Positions 47,965 to 59,590 of a stretch of DNA of 64,000 bases are shown piece after piece. A model generated the notes under the pieces. It had not been told where the DNA came from. It saw nothing but the letters and a program-made list of their open reading frames with translations, and ran no database searches. This DNA comes from Ophiosphaerella korrae. Taxonomy: Eukaryota; Ascomycota; Dothideomycetes; Pleosporales; Phaeosphaeriaceae. The position numbers and the translations under genes were made by a program. Within the stretch, counting starts at the first letter, position 1. Each line of letters starts with the position of its first letter. Location of the stretch: assembly GCA_028456385.1 (NCBI GenBank), contig JALNQF010000089.1, forward strand, positions 109,694 through 173,693, in the 5' to 3' direction.

Positions 47965-48476
47965 GCTGGTGATGCAGGTACCTCCAGAAGGAAGAGGCTC
48001 ATACTCTATCTAATCGCAGCTTGATAGATAAAATTATTAGCTATTAGCTGCCAGCGGGAAGGGTCCGCGCAATTGCTAAGCGCTAGCCGCGGGGATCCCG
48101 AATATCCCGATTCCGAACTGGAACTAACAGCCCCCTTTGAGACCCCTGGCCAACCTGACATTCCAGCAACTACAGCCACGAGAGAACACCCAGCACCTCC
48201 CAGCTTCGCCCTGCGCCCTGCGCCCTGACCTGCACGCCACGCCACGCCACGCCACGCCCTCCTCCCTGAGCCTAAACGACCAGCCTCTGCCCATCCCTAC
48301 GCCATGCCGCTCTCACCGTGAATTCCCACTTTGCTCGCTCGACTGCGAGTCTCCTCCTGATATACGCCCCCATTGCGCTTTCCCTCCCAACTCCTGCATC
48401 TGCACCTGCGCCTGCAGCAAGGACCCGCGACACAGGAGGCCGGGCCCTGGCTTGGCGACGCACGCTGCAAAACAAC
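47965..48476. other. Divergent promoter region NAT/Uds1-like
   Basis: Upstream of the NAT gene (minus) and the Uds1-like gene (plus). Contains the pentamer repeat at 48233-48258. The frame upstream of 48477 is open but lacks an ATG. Confidence 0.5.
48233..48258. repeat. CACGC pentamer microsatellite, about 5 copies
   Basis: Five perfect CACGC units plus one C in the leader/promoter of the Uds1-like gene. Confidence 0.9.
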
Positions 48477-51400
48477 ATGAACTTAAACAGTAATGCTTTG
48501 AAACGGCAGCAGACATGGGCGGGCGACGCCCTCAGCCCAAGACCGCTGTATGACTTCCCCTCGCCGACCTCAAACTACCCGTCTGGCCTGGGCGCGCCCT
48601 CTCCCAGCTTCTATCCCATGGCCTACCAGATCTCTCCCCGCTTTGGCGCGAGTGCATTCATCCCCCCGCCAGAGGTCTTCGTAGACGGCCGGAGGGAGGA
48701 CACGGGACGAGCAAACGGAAGCTATGCTCCGCGCGAGCTGAGGAAGAGGAGCTCCGAGGTCCTCAACACCGACCCCGTAGCCATGCATCTGCTCGTCGAG
48801 ACGGCCATTAGCGACAGCCAGCACTTCGACATGCTGGCCGTCGAGGAAGTAGAGGCGTTGAAGCAGGAGCAGAAGACGCTTGACGCGCGGCTGGCGACGG
48901 TGCGAAAGAAGCTGGAATCCGAGACCAAGATCCGCGATGCAACTCGCTCGCTCAGCCGATTGGCCTCCAAGAAGACGAATGGACACACCCGGGGACTGGG
49001 CAGCAAAGGCAGCAACGCAGTGCAGGCCTACGATGCCAAGGCGAACGAAGGGCTCGAGGCAAGCAACAAGAAGGTCGAAGAGCTCATCAGGGAGCTGTTG
49101 GAGACCGAGTCGCGCATGCGCATGATTGACATGCAGCTGTTGATGCACACTGCTGCCGTGCTGCAACTGACGCACAAAGGCCCCAAGAGCAGGATCGACA
49201 ACTCAGGCCTCCCAGAAGATGGTCCTCGAAGACCAGACAGCCCCGCTAGTTTAGAAACATATGAGATTATTCGAGGAACTGGCGGTCGAAACGATGATCA
49301 TTTCGATGATAGGAGCTTCTATCGATCACCAGAAAACCTCGACACCCTCATGAATGTGCTGCAGAGCGGAACCCTGTTCCACTCGGATACCTCCGGGAGT
49401 GACAAGGAAGCCCTAGCTTCTACGGCAAAGCGACTTGAGGAGATGAATGAGAAGCTGGGAGCACTCCTTGCTCAAACTAACCCGGATGCAGCGGCAGATC
49501 ATCCACCACCGCCTTCAAACGAAACGTCGGGCCCCTCATCCATTGATCGCCAGCTTGATTTGCTCGACCAAAATCTTCGGACTATTAGTACCGAGCACGC
49601 CAGCACGCGCAACAAGTCGAGGCATCCCCTGAGCCAAGTAGAGGGCCGTCTTGAAGGCATCAACAATCAACTGTATGCTGTGCTCAGCAAGTCCGCTTCA
49701 GATGGATCCGAGAAGATTGCACCTCCGCCTCCTGTTACTGGAGGTGATCCGACCGAGCAGCTCAACTATATGGAATACTCCTTCTACAATCTAGAACAGA
49801 TGCAATACTCTATGAATGACCAAATTGAAGATTTACGTTTCAAAGCCCAAGACAATGAGGGGACGGAAGGGGCGGAGAAGTATGAGACCACTCTCATAGA
49901 TCTTTGGCAAATCATTCAAGCCGGCGAAGAACAAGCTCGGGAACGGAAACGCGAACGCCGCCGTCTGCTTGCGGAAGATCCTGATGCTGATGAACAGCTG
50001 TCGCCTGATGAAGACTACAATGCCAACGAGAGCTTCTCGCTGCCCGCATTTTCAGCCAAGGTCCAATTGCTATTCAGACGAGCTACTAGCTTGAAAGACA
50101 AGCAATCCGTACTCATGCGCCAGATTAAGCAACAACGCGAGCTAAACAGCAAGTCTGATGCTCAAAAAGAGGCCGAATTCCACAGACTCAACGACCAGAT
50201 GCTTAGTGCAAGATCTGAGAAGAACTCTATGGAAGATGAGCTGGAACGTGCAATTAACCAACTCAAACAGTTTGACGAGCAGAAGATACAGGGAGACTCG
50301 TCAGCACTTCAAGAACGTAACGCGGGACTCGAGGCTCAATTAGTCAACGTGCAAGAACGCGCCGCAGCATTTGAAACTGATCTCAAGAGTGCGAAAGAAC
50401 GAGCGATAGCCTACGAAAGCCAACTCAAGGGTGTGCAAGAACGTGTTGTTGCATACCAAACTCAACTACACAAAGCTGAGGAGCGCGGCAATGCCCTTGA
50501 AAAAGAGTTGAAAGACAAAGAAGAAATCCATACCGCATCCAACGTACAGGCACGGGATGCTCAAGAGCGTAGCGCAAATTACGAAGCCCAAATACGCGAT
50601 GCTCAAGAACGAGCGATTGCTCTCGAGACACAACTCAGAGAGGTTCAAGATGAAGCTCGTATTGAAGCTGCAACCATCAAGGCTGAGCTTTCCGAGTCTG
50701 CCAGGAAGATTGACGATGTTGTGACTGCTCTGAAACAGGCAACAGTTGAGAAAGAAACGGCAGAGGCACGCTCACTAGAAGCAACAAACGCTCTCAATGA
50801 GAAGGAAGACGAGTTCCGCAATCTTGAAGGCGAGATTGTACGTCTCACTACTGAACTCACATTTGCCAAAGCAGAGCTCGATGGAGCTTACGGTACCCGT
50901 GCTCAACGGGCCGCAGACTCTGCTGCAAATCCCGCCATTAAGAGGGAGCTGGACGAATTCAGTGAGAAAAACCAAGCACTCGTCGACGAAATCACAGCGC
51001 TTCGCAAACTGCAAGATGCAGCGTCTCAATCTGAAGTTGAGGCTCGACAGTCCGAGCGGAATCTCAAAGCTGAGCTTTCGGGTATGGCTGCCGAGTATGA
51101 GGCATTGACCCGAGATGCCATTCAAAATGAAAAGGACCGTGACATTCTCGAATCACAGATTGATAAGCTGCGTAATGATAAAGAAGAGTTGGAGCGCGAG
51201 CTTAGCGATGAGAAGGTGAAATGGCTAGGTGTTAGAAGCCCCGGTATGCCTAATGGAGCAGCTGGACAGCTTGATATGGGTGGTACAAGTATCAGGATGC
51301 TTAGGGAAGACTTTAGGAAGATGATGAGAGATAGAACGTCCGAGGGGCTAAAGGCTTTGAGGGTGAGTTCTGCCACGTCGAGAAGAGTCAAGTGCAGTTG

Positions 51401-51517
51401 CTAACATTTCAATAGGCCGAACAAGAAGAACGTAGAAAACTCGAAGCATTGGTTCGTCAACTACGAAAAGATGGGAACCCTCGATCAAATCTGTCAAAGA
51501 CGACTGTGGCACAATAG
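48477..51517 (+). CDS. Uds1-like long coiled-coil protein, septation-related (join 48477-51362, 51416-51517)
   Basis: Spliced product 995 aa. After a Pro/Ser-rich leader, residues about 90-210 match my memory of the 'up-regulated during septation' (Uds1) domain: VAMHLLVETAISDSQHFDML, then EEVEALKQEQKTLDARL. The rest is mostly coiled coil (about 330-960). It includes short degenerate repeats of the type AQERAxAxExQLK (VQERAAAFETDLKSAKERA, VQERVVAYQTQL). The 53 bp intron (51363-51415, GTGAGT..CTAAC..TAG) adds the last 33 residues, ending NLSKTTVAQ. In fission yeast Uds1 is induced at septation; a role at septa or polar growth is inference. The ATG at 48477 is the first in this frame. Confidence 0.82.
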
Positions 51518-52300
51518 CCCGTCAGCTTAATTTGAATCCTGGCAGCTATCGCTGCAGCTGGGAGTCAGTCATCCTGTTTATAACTGCATATACCCAGCGC
51601 CACCATCGCATTGCACAGGAGTTTTGAGACGATTTTAATAGAGCATCTACTCAAAGATATTACGTCATTACAGCATTTACGAGTCAAAGATATATCAAAA
51701 AGAACTTTTTATTCTCGAACTACGCCGTGTCCATGCTGTAAGTCAGTGATGGTGGCGTGAGAGTGCACAAAAGTGACAAGTCCGCGATTCCTCGCAGCTC
51801 GCTTCAAAGTACAACGGAAAGCACACTTCATCCATCCTAGCGTTGCAATCGGCGACGAAGCGAATGAACAACTTAGGTACTGCCATCCGAGGAACCGGAA
51901 TCACAGAAAACCTGGGCTGAGGATCAAGGCCCAAGCCCCGTAAACCCCAAAGCGTATTGCACCCGCACAGCGCTAGTCGCTGAGAGGAAGGAGATTGGAT
52001 CGTCAGGAACATTTTCCTCCGCAAATGCGGAGACGAAGGTCCAACTTTCTGAACGTTTCCCTGCAACGACGGTTATCCTAGACTAGAAGAAGAGAATTCG
52101 GACACAATTCAGCCGGAGTTCCGGCACTATATCATGAGATCAGCGCATTATTACACCTATTCAGTAACCCTGCCGAGGAACATTGAGGCTCTATCCAAGG
52201 TTTCCAAGAACGCGTGGCTGGTTGACGGGGTTGTTTAAAATCGGTAACGTCGCCCCCATGTTTGTTGTGCACCGCATCCTGAAGTGTAGCTGCTCTCAAT
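51518..52300. other. Intergenic, no gene seen
   Basis: Between the Uds1-like stop and the GH5 start. Short frames only. Confidence 0.5.
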
Positions 52301-53766
52301 ATGCTGGGTCTGAAGGTCTTGCTCACGTCTGTACTTGCAGGTGCTGTTGTGTCAGCGGGGTATCTCCCAGATATTCCTAGTGGCGCTTCTTTTGCGTACA
52401 ATGAGCGCAGACAAGCTGCCAATGGCACCTCGAAATCGTTCAATGGCCCGTACAGTACGCGAGGAAGAGATATTGTCGATAGCCGGGGTCAGAAGGTAAC
52501 CTGGGCGGGTGTCAATTGGCCCATGAGTGGTATGTCGTTACTATGTCTTTACCATAGCTAGACACATTACTTACTTTGTGAATAGGAGAGACTATGATTC
52601 CTGAAGGGCTGGAATGGGCTTCTGCAAACGACATCCTTGACGATATTGCTAGTGTTGGCTGGAATTACATCCGCATGGGTTATGCCATTGAGATGATTGA
52701 CCAAGTTTACGATCGGAATGGAAAAGATGTTCCTCTTGAAGTTGCCATGATCGATGCCCTTGGATATATCAATGGCACCAAAGTCACGCAGGAAATCATC
52801 CAAAAGAACCCAGGCTGGACAACACAAACCACCCGTTTTGAGATCTGGGGCGATATTGCTCGCATTGCCGCAACGAAAGGCATCTTTATCCAACCTGACG
52901 TCCACGTCGGCAAGGCCCAATGGTGCTGCTCTCACATCGACGGCAATGCCTGGTTTGACGACCTAAACTTCAACACCTCGCACTGGCGCCGCGGTCTCTC
53001 TTACGTCGCCAACTGGGCCAAGCCCCACCCCAACATCGTCAGCATGTCTCTCCGCAACGAGCTCCGCGAGTCCTGGAACGTCACCAACCTCTATTACAAC
53101 TGGGACACACTCGTCAGCAACATGACCGCCGGTGCCGACGCCATCCACAGCGCGAACAAAGACATGCTCATCATCTGGTCCGGCATGCAATACGGCCAAG
53201 ACCTCTCCGCCCTCACGACGGGCAAAAACTACCTTACAGCCCCCTGCTATAAATGCACTGCCATCCGCGACGCTGCCCGCCGCGACCCCAAAACTTTCAA
53301 CGTCGATGACCACGCCTGGGCCAATAAACTCATCTGGGAAGTCCACCTCTACTCCATGTCCGAAGACGTCGACACAGGCACCTGCCCCATCATCAAAGCC
53401 AACCTCTTCCGCAACGGCTTCAACGCTCTCAGCATCAACGCCCCACCCGCCTGCAGCCTTACCTCCGACTGCCCCAAGGCCGTGCGCGAGACGCCCGTTA
53501 TCCTCAGCGAGTTTGGTTGGGCGCAAGATGACACGCTGTTTAACCATACGCTGACGAATTGTCTGCGCGAGTTTACTGTCGAGAATGATGTTAGCTGGAT
53601 GATGTGGTCGATTGCCGGGAGTTATCGTCTGAGGAGTGGGGTCCAGGGATTGGCGGATACGTGGGGGTTGACGACGGAGAAGTGGGATGGGTGGCAGTTT
53701 GAGAAGGGCATTGAGCAGTTTTGGAAGCCGTGGACGAAGAGCATGAATACTACGAGGGTTGGGTAG
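52301..53766 (+). CDS. Secreted glycoside hydrolase family 5 (join 52301-52529, 52586-53766)
   Basis: Spliced product 469 aa. Signal peptide MLGLKVLLTSVLAGAVVSA. A TIM-barrel GH5 (cellulase-superfamily) domain follows: VTWAGVNWPMSGETMIPEGL across the 56 bp intron, VGWNYIRMGYAIEMID, the acid/base Glu in MSLRNELRES, and the nucleophile Glu in PVILSEFGWAQ. Aromatic substrate-binding residues are plentiful (SWMMWSIAGSY, DTWGLTTEKWDGW). Several N-glycosylation sites (NGT, NTS, NVT, NMT, NHT, NTT). The substrate may be a beta-glucan or related glycan; the subfamily cannot be fixed by eye. Wobble usage is C-rich from about 52960 to 53500 and G-rich after it, as in the short BYS1 gene. Confidence 0.92.
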
Positions 53767-55571
53767 GGTAGTTAGGGGTGGTAGGTTGCCTAGGTAATTG
53801 ATAATGTATTTTGTTTGATGAATTGTGTGTGGGTTGTGTGATGCTGAGTCGGATGATTCGAATTTGGAGAATTGGAAGATTGTTGAATGTGAGCATGTGA
53901 TGATTTTGAGGATTGAAACATGTTTGGAGACTCCTTTCCCTTCTATCCATCTTGCACTGATATAGGAAAGGTTTATATTCTCTACTCTCATTACTGCATC
54001 CCCAAGCTCTCTCAATGAGCCTTCAGAAACAAAACCTTCCAGACACTGTAAGTACATATAAGAGACTTCCAAAACTAGGTAACACACGGCCTAAGAGCTA
54101 AGCACGATGATGTTGTTCGTAGGTATGCAGTCGACTACTAATTCTAATCAATTTTCCCAATCCAATCGGCAAAGTTCCGATTTCCACATTCCATTCCAAG
54201 ATGTTATTGATATTGCACGTTATCGGATCGAGTGAGCCCCTCATAGGCCTCCCACACCCCCCCCGCTTTACCCGGTGTTGGACACAAACAAAATATGCCC
54301 CACATGCAGCAAGCCGCATCCTCGGCATGGGTTCGTTCCGACTCATGTCCCGGACTTCATCTAGAAACACTTGGCTTTGGCAGGGGGCTGGAAAGGGCAC
54401 GTTGTGCTTTCGATGTTGATTGTCAACCGGGTGATGTCTGCTTGGAAGGGGACCGGGGTTGGGGCGCTGTGCATGTGCGGAGAATTAACTTGCACCCATG
54501 TCCATGACGAGTTTGAGGGGACATATGAGCTAGTATTTGGAGGGTGGTTGGAAGGGCGATTTCGTTTGCAGGGCTTTGCTTTTGGGTTCGGTGCTATCGC
54601 ATCTTGTTAGGTGCTGGTCAGATGATGTTTTTTGGAGCAATCATAGAAGTCATAATGCTGATTGCAGTATTAGCTAGCCTGGGTGCCAAGTGCGCAAATA
54701 TCGTTTTGAAGGTTCATATTGATTTTCTGATATAGGCATAGGCAGTAATGCAGACTCGGGGCAAGATCCTGAGGGCCCCATAAGTAGCCAACTATAGTTT
54801 CACCCAGATTTGAGTTACACTGTCTAAAAGCTGATTAGACGTTGCCGCGGTCTACTGTGTGCACCGAGCACCTTTAATGCACATGTGTTCTCTCTGGTGT
54901 TCCCATCCATGCCAGTAATGGCCTGACAGCTGAAAACTGATTGGTGAGTTGTTTCATGTTGATTTGCCCCAGAGTTAAGCGCCATCTAGTTTCACATAAC
55001 GATGTTGATCTCGAGCAAATTTCCTATTGAACAGGGAATATCCTTCTTCTCGAACATACCTATGTCTTTTGTCAGGGTATCTCGAAATCTACTCCGCATC
55101 CCATCTGCATCCCAAACTAACTCAACCTTGTCACCTCTCCGCTGTCTGACAGTACCAAACATTCATATCGATTGCTAGGGGATGCAGGCAAGGTCCTAAG
55201 CATCACCCCAGCCACCCACCTTTCGTCTCCGATTCTGCGCGACTCCATGTACTACGTTATGCAGCTGCCGTTGTTACATGAACTACCATAGAGTACTTAT
55301 ACATTCGCCTCACACCAATCAGACCACGACATGTACTTAACCGCGACAGCTAATTGCCTAAGTTGGCAGTGTCTATCAATTCCACGAGCGGCACATGGAC
55401 GTCGGCACTTCTTTACAATAGCGATGCGACCATGGACTGGTTGATTTTGTGTATCTATATGTTGCACGAAGATGGTTACCGATTATTCGAAACGGAACAA
55501 TTTGTTGGATTTTTTTTAACAATATAACTAGCTAATAATAACCGTATTAACCTCAAGGTTCCTAATAAGTA

Positions 55572-55584
55572 GGGGGGGGGGGGG
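55572..55584. repeat. G13 homopolymer
   Basis: Thirteen consecutive G inside the AT-rich stretch. Confidence 0.95.
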
Positions 55585-57480
55585 ATGCGTGGTGGTGACT
55601 GACATGCTGTTTGCGAAGACTAATAAGGGATTTTGCAGGATGTAGGAAATAGTGCTTTTATAGCACCAGGAGCAACATGGCATATAATCCCTATTGCTCA
55701 AAAGTGTTATAAACTTTTTAAACACGCTATAGATCAAGGTTTCCATAGTTAACCTAGATCCTAGCACGAAACTCAGGGAGTTAGTTTAGTCTGTGAGCGA
55801 CATTACAAGGATGGAACTAGGTATATCGCTCCTCTATGTACTTAGTATTGATGGCAGTATTCATAGGCTTTCAACACTCCCTTCAATCATCAAGACAAAT
55901 AACTAGGCATCACTACATGATGAAGAAAGATAGCGCAACTACCGTATTTTACGTGAAGATTATTTTACACTCAATAAATTGGCACGAACTATACAATATT
56001 AGCTCTAAATTGTAAAAGCACCGATGTTACTGAATTCACCTTGTTGAACAACCCCATAATGACTGAAGCATATAGCACTGAACATCGTGAGCCAGTTAGA
56101 GACGCACTCTCCACACATATGCTATTAAGCTCTCTATTCCTGATTATAGGCTAAGTTTGCGCAAGACCAATAGTATGAGTGCTGCATTGCTGAAGGCAAT
56201 CACCTCGGAATTCTCGCTGGGATACGGCACATCATAACGTGACCTAGGAGAAATATTCTTGGCTAGTGGTACAACATTCAAAACGAGGCAAAATACGAGG
56301 CTCGTCTCCACCAGGTAGTTTCGAGATCTGCTGAATGTACCTACCTACTCAGCCATGGCAAGTAGTTGGTGTATTGTGGACCTTGTGCTCAGTCTAAATT
56401 CTCATTTGACTTCAAGTTTCTTTGTTATCGAAGGCGATGCTCATCGCCGATTCTCAACAACTATAAGTTTACGCCTTTGTACACTAACGCCGTCTTTATC
56501 GGGAGGAAATATGTTGTATCACCGCGTGAACGCCTCACTATCTCAAGCTGAAGGCTTCTCAACTCGGCTTCTGAGGAACGTATTTCAATTGAATTGGGCG
56601 CTATTGTATAATCAGATTGGTAGACATATATATCAGAGCTTCCAATATGTCCAATATCCGCTTTCACTAGCAACTAAAGTTGAGGAAGAGATCGAGACTG
56701 GCACTTCTCTTTCCCACGCAAAACCAGGGTGTCACCACGCTGCATGCCCCAACAGCTCCACCCTACAGCATTAATGCCGCATATTTGCCTCCACGCGGTA
56801 TCCCACGTTCCCGTTCCTGCATATGTTCTTGCCCTCGTACCAGCATGGTGACACAGCTAAAACCCCCTTCCTCATGTATTGTGAATGAGCGCAATACAAC
56901 TCCTTCTCTACATGATTCGATAGCCCGGTACGACCATGCTGCATTGCCGCGGTGTTCTTAAAGAGTCCATCAATGGCAAAATCAACACATATCCAGATGG
57001 GTATAAGCAGAACACCTTAGAAACAATAGATCAGCCTCAAAATATATGACAGAATACTACGGTGAAGAGAAATACAAGTTTTAATTCTACGATATCACGC
57101 CAAAAGACCTAAAGAGAAAGCAAAGCTCAGCATCTAACCATCAATCACTCCCAGCCACCCGACAACCACAGCATGAAGCCGCCGTCGTGCGCACAAAGAA
57201 AAACACCAACAGACCCGTCCTCGCGCCTTGTTCCCGTAGCACACAAGCCCCTTATCAAGCAAACCTCACACAACATCAATACGCGCATCATGCACCCCAC
57301 CCCCAAACAAAGCCAATGCACATGCCGTGTCCACTCTGAACTTGCACACTTTTCTAAATCCAAATCTCCCCGCATTAGCCTGCATGTGTTCGCAATTCCG
57401 TGTAACACGAAGCCAACAGACAACGGAGGACCACGGCCCCGCTACACTCGGCCGGTCAAAGGTCACGAGTTATGAAATGA

Positions 57481-57501
57481 GTGTGTGTGTGTGTGTGTGT
57501 G
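57481..57501. repeat. (GT)10 microsatellite
   Basis: Ten perfect GT dinucleotides plus one G, about 310 bp upstream of the P450 start. Confidence 0.95.
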
Positions 57502-57813
57502 CATGACTTACGGGTGAGGCTGAACGCTAGTGTCGCTGGAAGCAGTTAGCGGCCACGGCTGATGACGGAGGCGCGATACGATACGCAAAGGCGATAAAGT
57601 ATTGTGGGGTGTGGCTGTCTAGCGCGCGCCCTAAGGCGGCGACTTGTCTTGACGACGAGGAGCAAGAGAGAAAGAAAAAAAAACACCGTCCCCCCCCACC
57701 CCCACGCCCACCCGTAGAAAAAGGGGATTGCTAGGGTCCTATCTCCAGGTCGATTGTTTCGTCTCCTCCAAGACCAGTCGGAAATTCTAGGACTCTTCTT
57801 CTCCGTTGTGACC

Positions 57814-59590
57814 ATGCTTGCGCCGAGTATCCTGGCTATCGTTGTTGGAGCCGTGTGCTTGAGTCACCTTATCTACAGGTATTTAAGCAATCCCTTGTGC
57901 AAGATCCCGGCGGCGCATCCGCTGGCGCATTTTTCGTCGCTGTGGATTCATTCGGTGCGGTGGCGCTCCATCGAGAATGCGACGCTCAAGGCGGCACACG
58001 AACGTCTGGGGCCAATTATATGTCTGGGACCCAATGAGATTAGTGTGAACTGTGTCAAGGGGGGAATCCGCGATATCTACGCCGGAGGTTTTGAAAAAGC
58101 TAGTAGTGGGAAAGGGAATTATAATTGGTATGGTTTCTTTACAAACTTTGGCGGGTAAGTGAATCCACTATGTTGCGGCAGGGTTGATGGAGTGGTGGTT
58201 AATGGTTCAGGTACTAGAGTCCACAATATGTTCTCCACTGGCGAAAACAAGCCTCACTCTATCCGTAAGCGTATGATAAGCAACATCTATAGTAAATCGG
58301 TGGTTATCGCGTCTCCTGCCCTGCTAGCTCAAGTGTCAGCCATTCTTTACGACCGTTTCCTACCGTACCTGGATTCGGCGTTTTCCGCAGACGCAGGGAT
58401 ACTGAACATTTACCCTCTTTTGAGCGCTTCGACAATGGACATTGTCAATGGATACATCTTCGGGTTGAAAGCAAGTTCAAACCTTATCGGTAATCCAGAG
58501 GAATTGGCATGGTTCCTGGATTTGTATAACTCCCGAAGATCTTTCAACTTCTGGCCTCAAGAGTTACCAAATCTCACCAGCGTCATAGAAAAGTGGCTGG
58601 GCTATAGGCTTACGCCAAAATGGGTCGACGAAGCTAACGAGGAGATAGAGAAATGGACTCAACGAATGTGTGATGGCGCTGGGCGTGTTCTGGCCCATGG
58701 GGAGATGGAGCTGGCAAACACGCCGGTCGTGTATCAGCAACTGATGACGGGCTTGAAGAAAGAGATCAAGAAGGGGGAGGTTCAGGTGACGAACTTGAAC
58801 TCGCTGTTAGCTAGCGAGGTTCTCGACCACTTGGCAGCAGGATTCGACACCTCAGGAATAACGCTCGTGTACATTGTTCATGAGCTTTCGCAAAACAAAG
58901 ACATACAGTCTCGTCTTCAGCACGAACTTCAAACACTCTCACCACCACTTATTCCCTCGTTGTCTCCGGCACTGCCAGACCCAAAGACACTCGACTCATT
59001 GCCCTTTCTCCACGCCGTAGTTTGGGAAACGCTCCGGCTCCACTCAGCCATTCCAGGCCCACAGCCGCGATTTACGCCCCCACAAGGTTGTCGTCTCGGC
59101 CCCGAGGATGGCATGTATTTCGTGCCTGGTGGCGTGAGGGTTAGCGCGAGCGCCGGCTTGTTACATGCGAATGAGAATGTTTACGAGCGCGCGAGCGAGT
59201 GGAGGCCAGAACGTTGGCTGGAGATGGCCCAACTCGATGAGGAGAAGAGAAAGGATATGGAGAATAGGTGGTTCTGGGCGTTCGGGAGGTGAGTCGGCAC
59301 CAGCCAATCCTTGTGATGTGAAGACACTTACAAACCTAGTGGTGGTCGCATGTGTGTTGGCAGTCACCTAGCAGTCTATCGTAAGTATTTCAGCTGTCAT
59401 TAGCATGACCATTTCATGGCTGGCTGACTTTTTTGTAGAGATGAAGTATATCGTTGCTGCGCTATATTCGAATTATAGCACGTCAATCATTAGTGACACG
59501 GGCATGGAGCAGAGCGATAGTTATACAGCGCCACCAAAGAGCGATAAGCTGATAATCAAGCTAGAAAAGCTTCAGGGCAAAACAGAGTAA
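57814..59590 (+). CDS. Cytochrome P450 monooxygenase (join 57814-58154, 58218-59288, 59340-59380, 59439-59590)
   Basis: Membrane-bound heme monooxygenase. Spliced product 534 aa, normal length. The N-terminal anchor is MLAPSILAIVVGAVCLSHLI. Motifs: NWYGFFTNFGGVHNMFS across intron 1, RKRMISNIYSKS, I-helix LAAGFDTSGITL (AGxDT), ExxR in WETLRLHS, PERW in EWRPERWLE, and heme loop FWAFGSGGRMCVGSHLAVY assembled from exons 2 and 3 with the axial Cys. Intron 1 (63 bp, GTAAGT..CTAG) uses the TACTAG acceptor; the CAG seven bases upstream would break the frame. The other introns are 51 and 58 bp. No biosynthetic cluster partner is visible beside it. CYP family and substrate are unknown. Confidence 0.92.

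Larger units (their letters stand above)
53767..57813. other. Gene-poor, partly AT-rich region of 4 kb
   Basis: No gene supported. About 55480-56200 is clearly AT-rich with frequent TAA/TAG, which could be the remnant of a mutated repeat, but I find no terminal repeats and no transposon protein motif. Simple repeats are listed separately. The last 200 bp before 57814 should hold the P450 promoter. Confidence 0.5.

Noticed and set aside
55480..56200. AT-rich block as a RIP-mutated retrotransposon
   Set aside because: Composition fits, but I found no LTRs, target-site duplications or residual RT/integrase motifs, so I do not call a mobile element.
58128..58217. Apparent frameshift between exons 1 and 2 of the cytochrome P450
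   Set aside because: The obvious CAG acceptor at 58210 breaks the frame, but the TACTAG acceptor ending at 58217 restores it and gives the family sequence NFGGVHNMFS, so the gene is intact.
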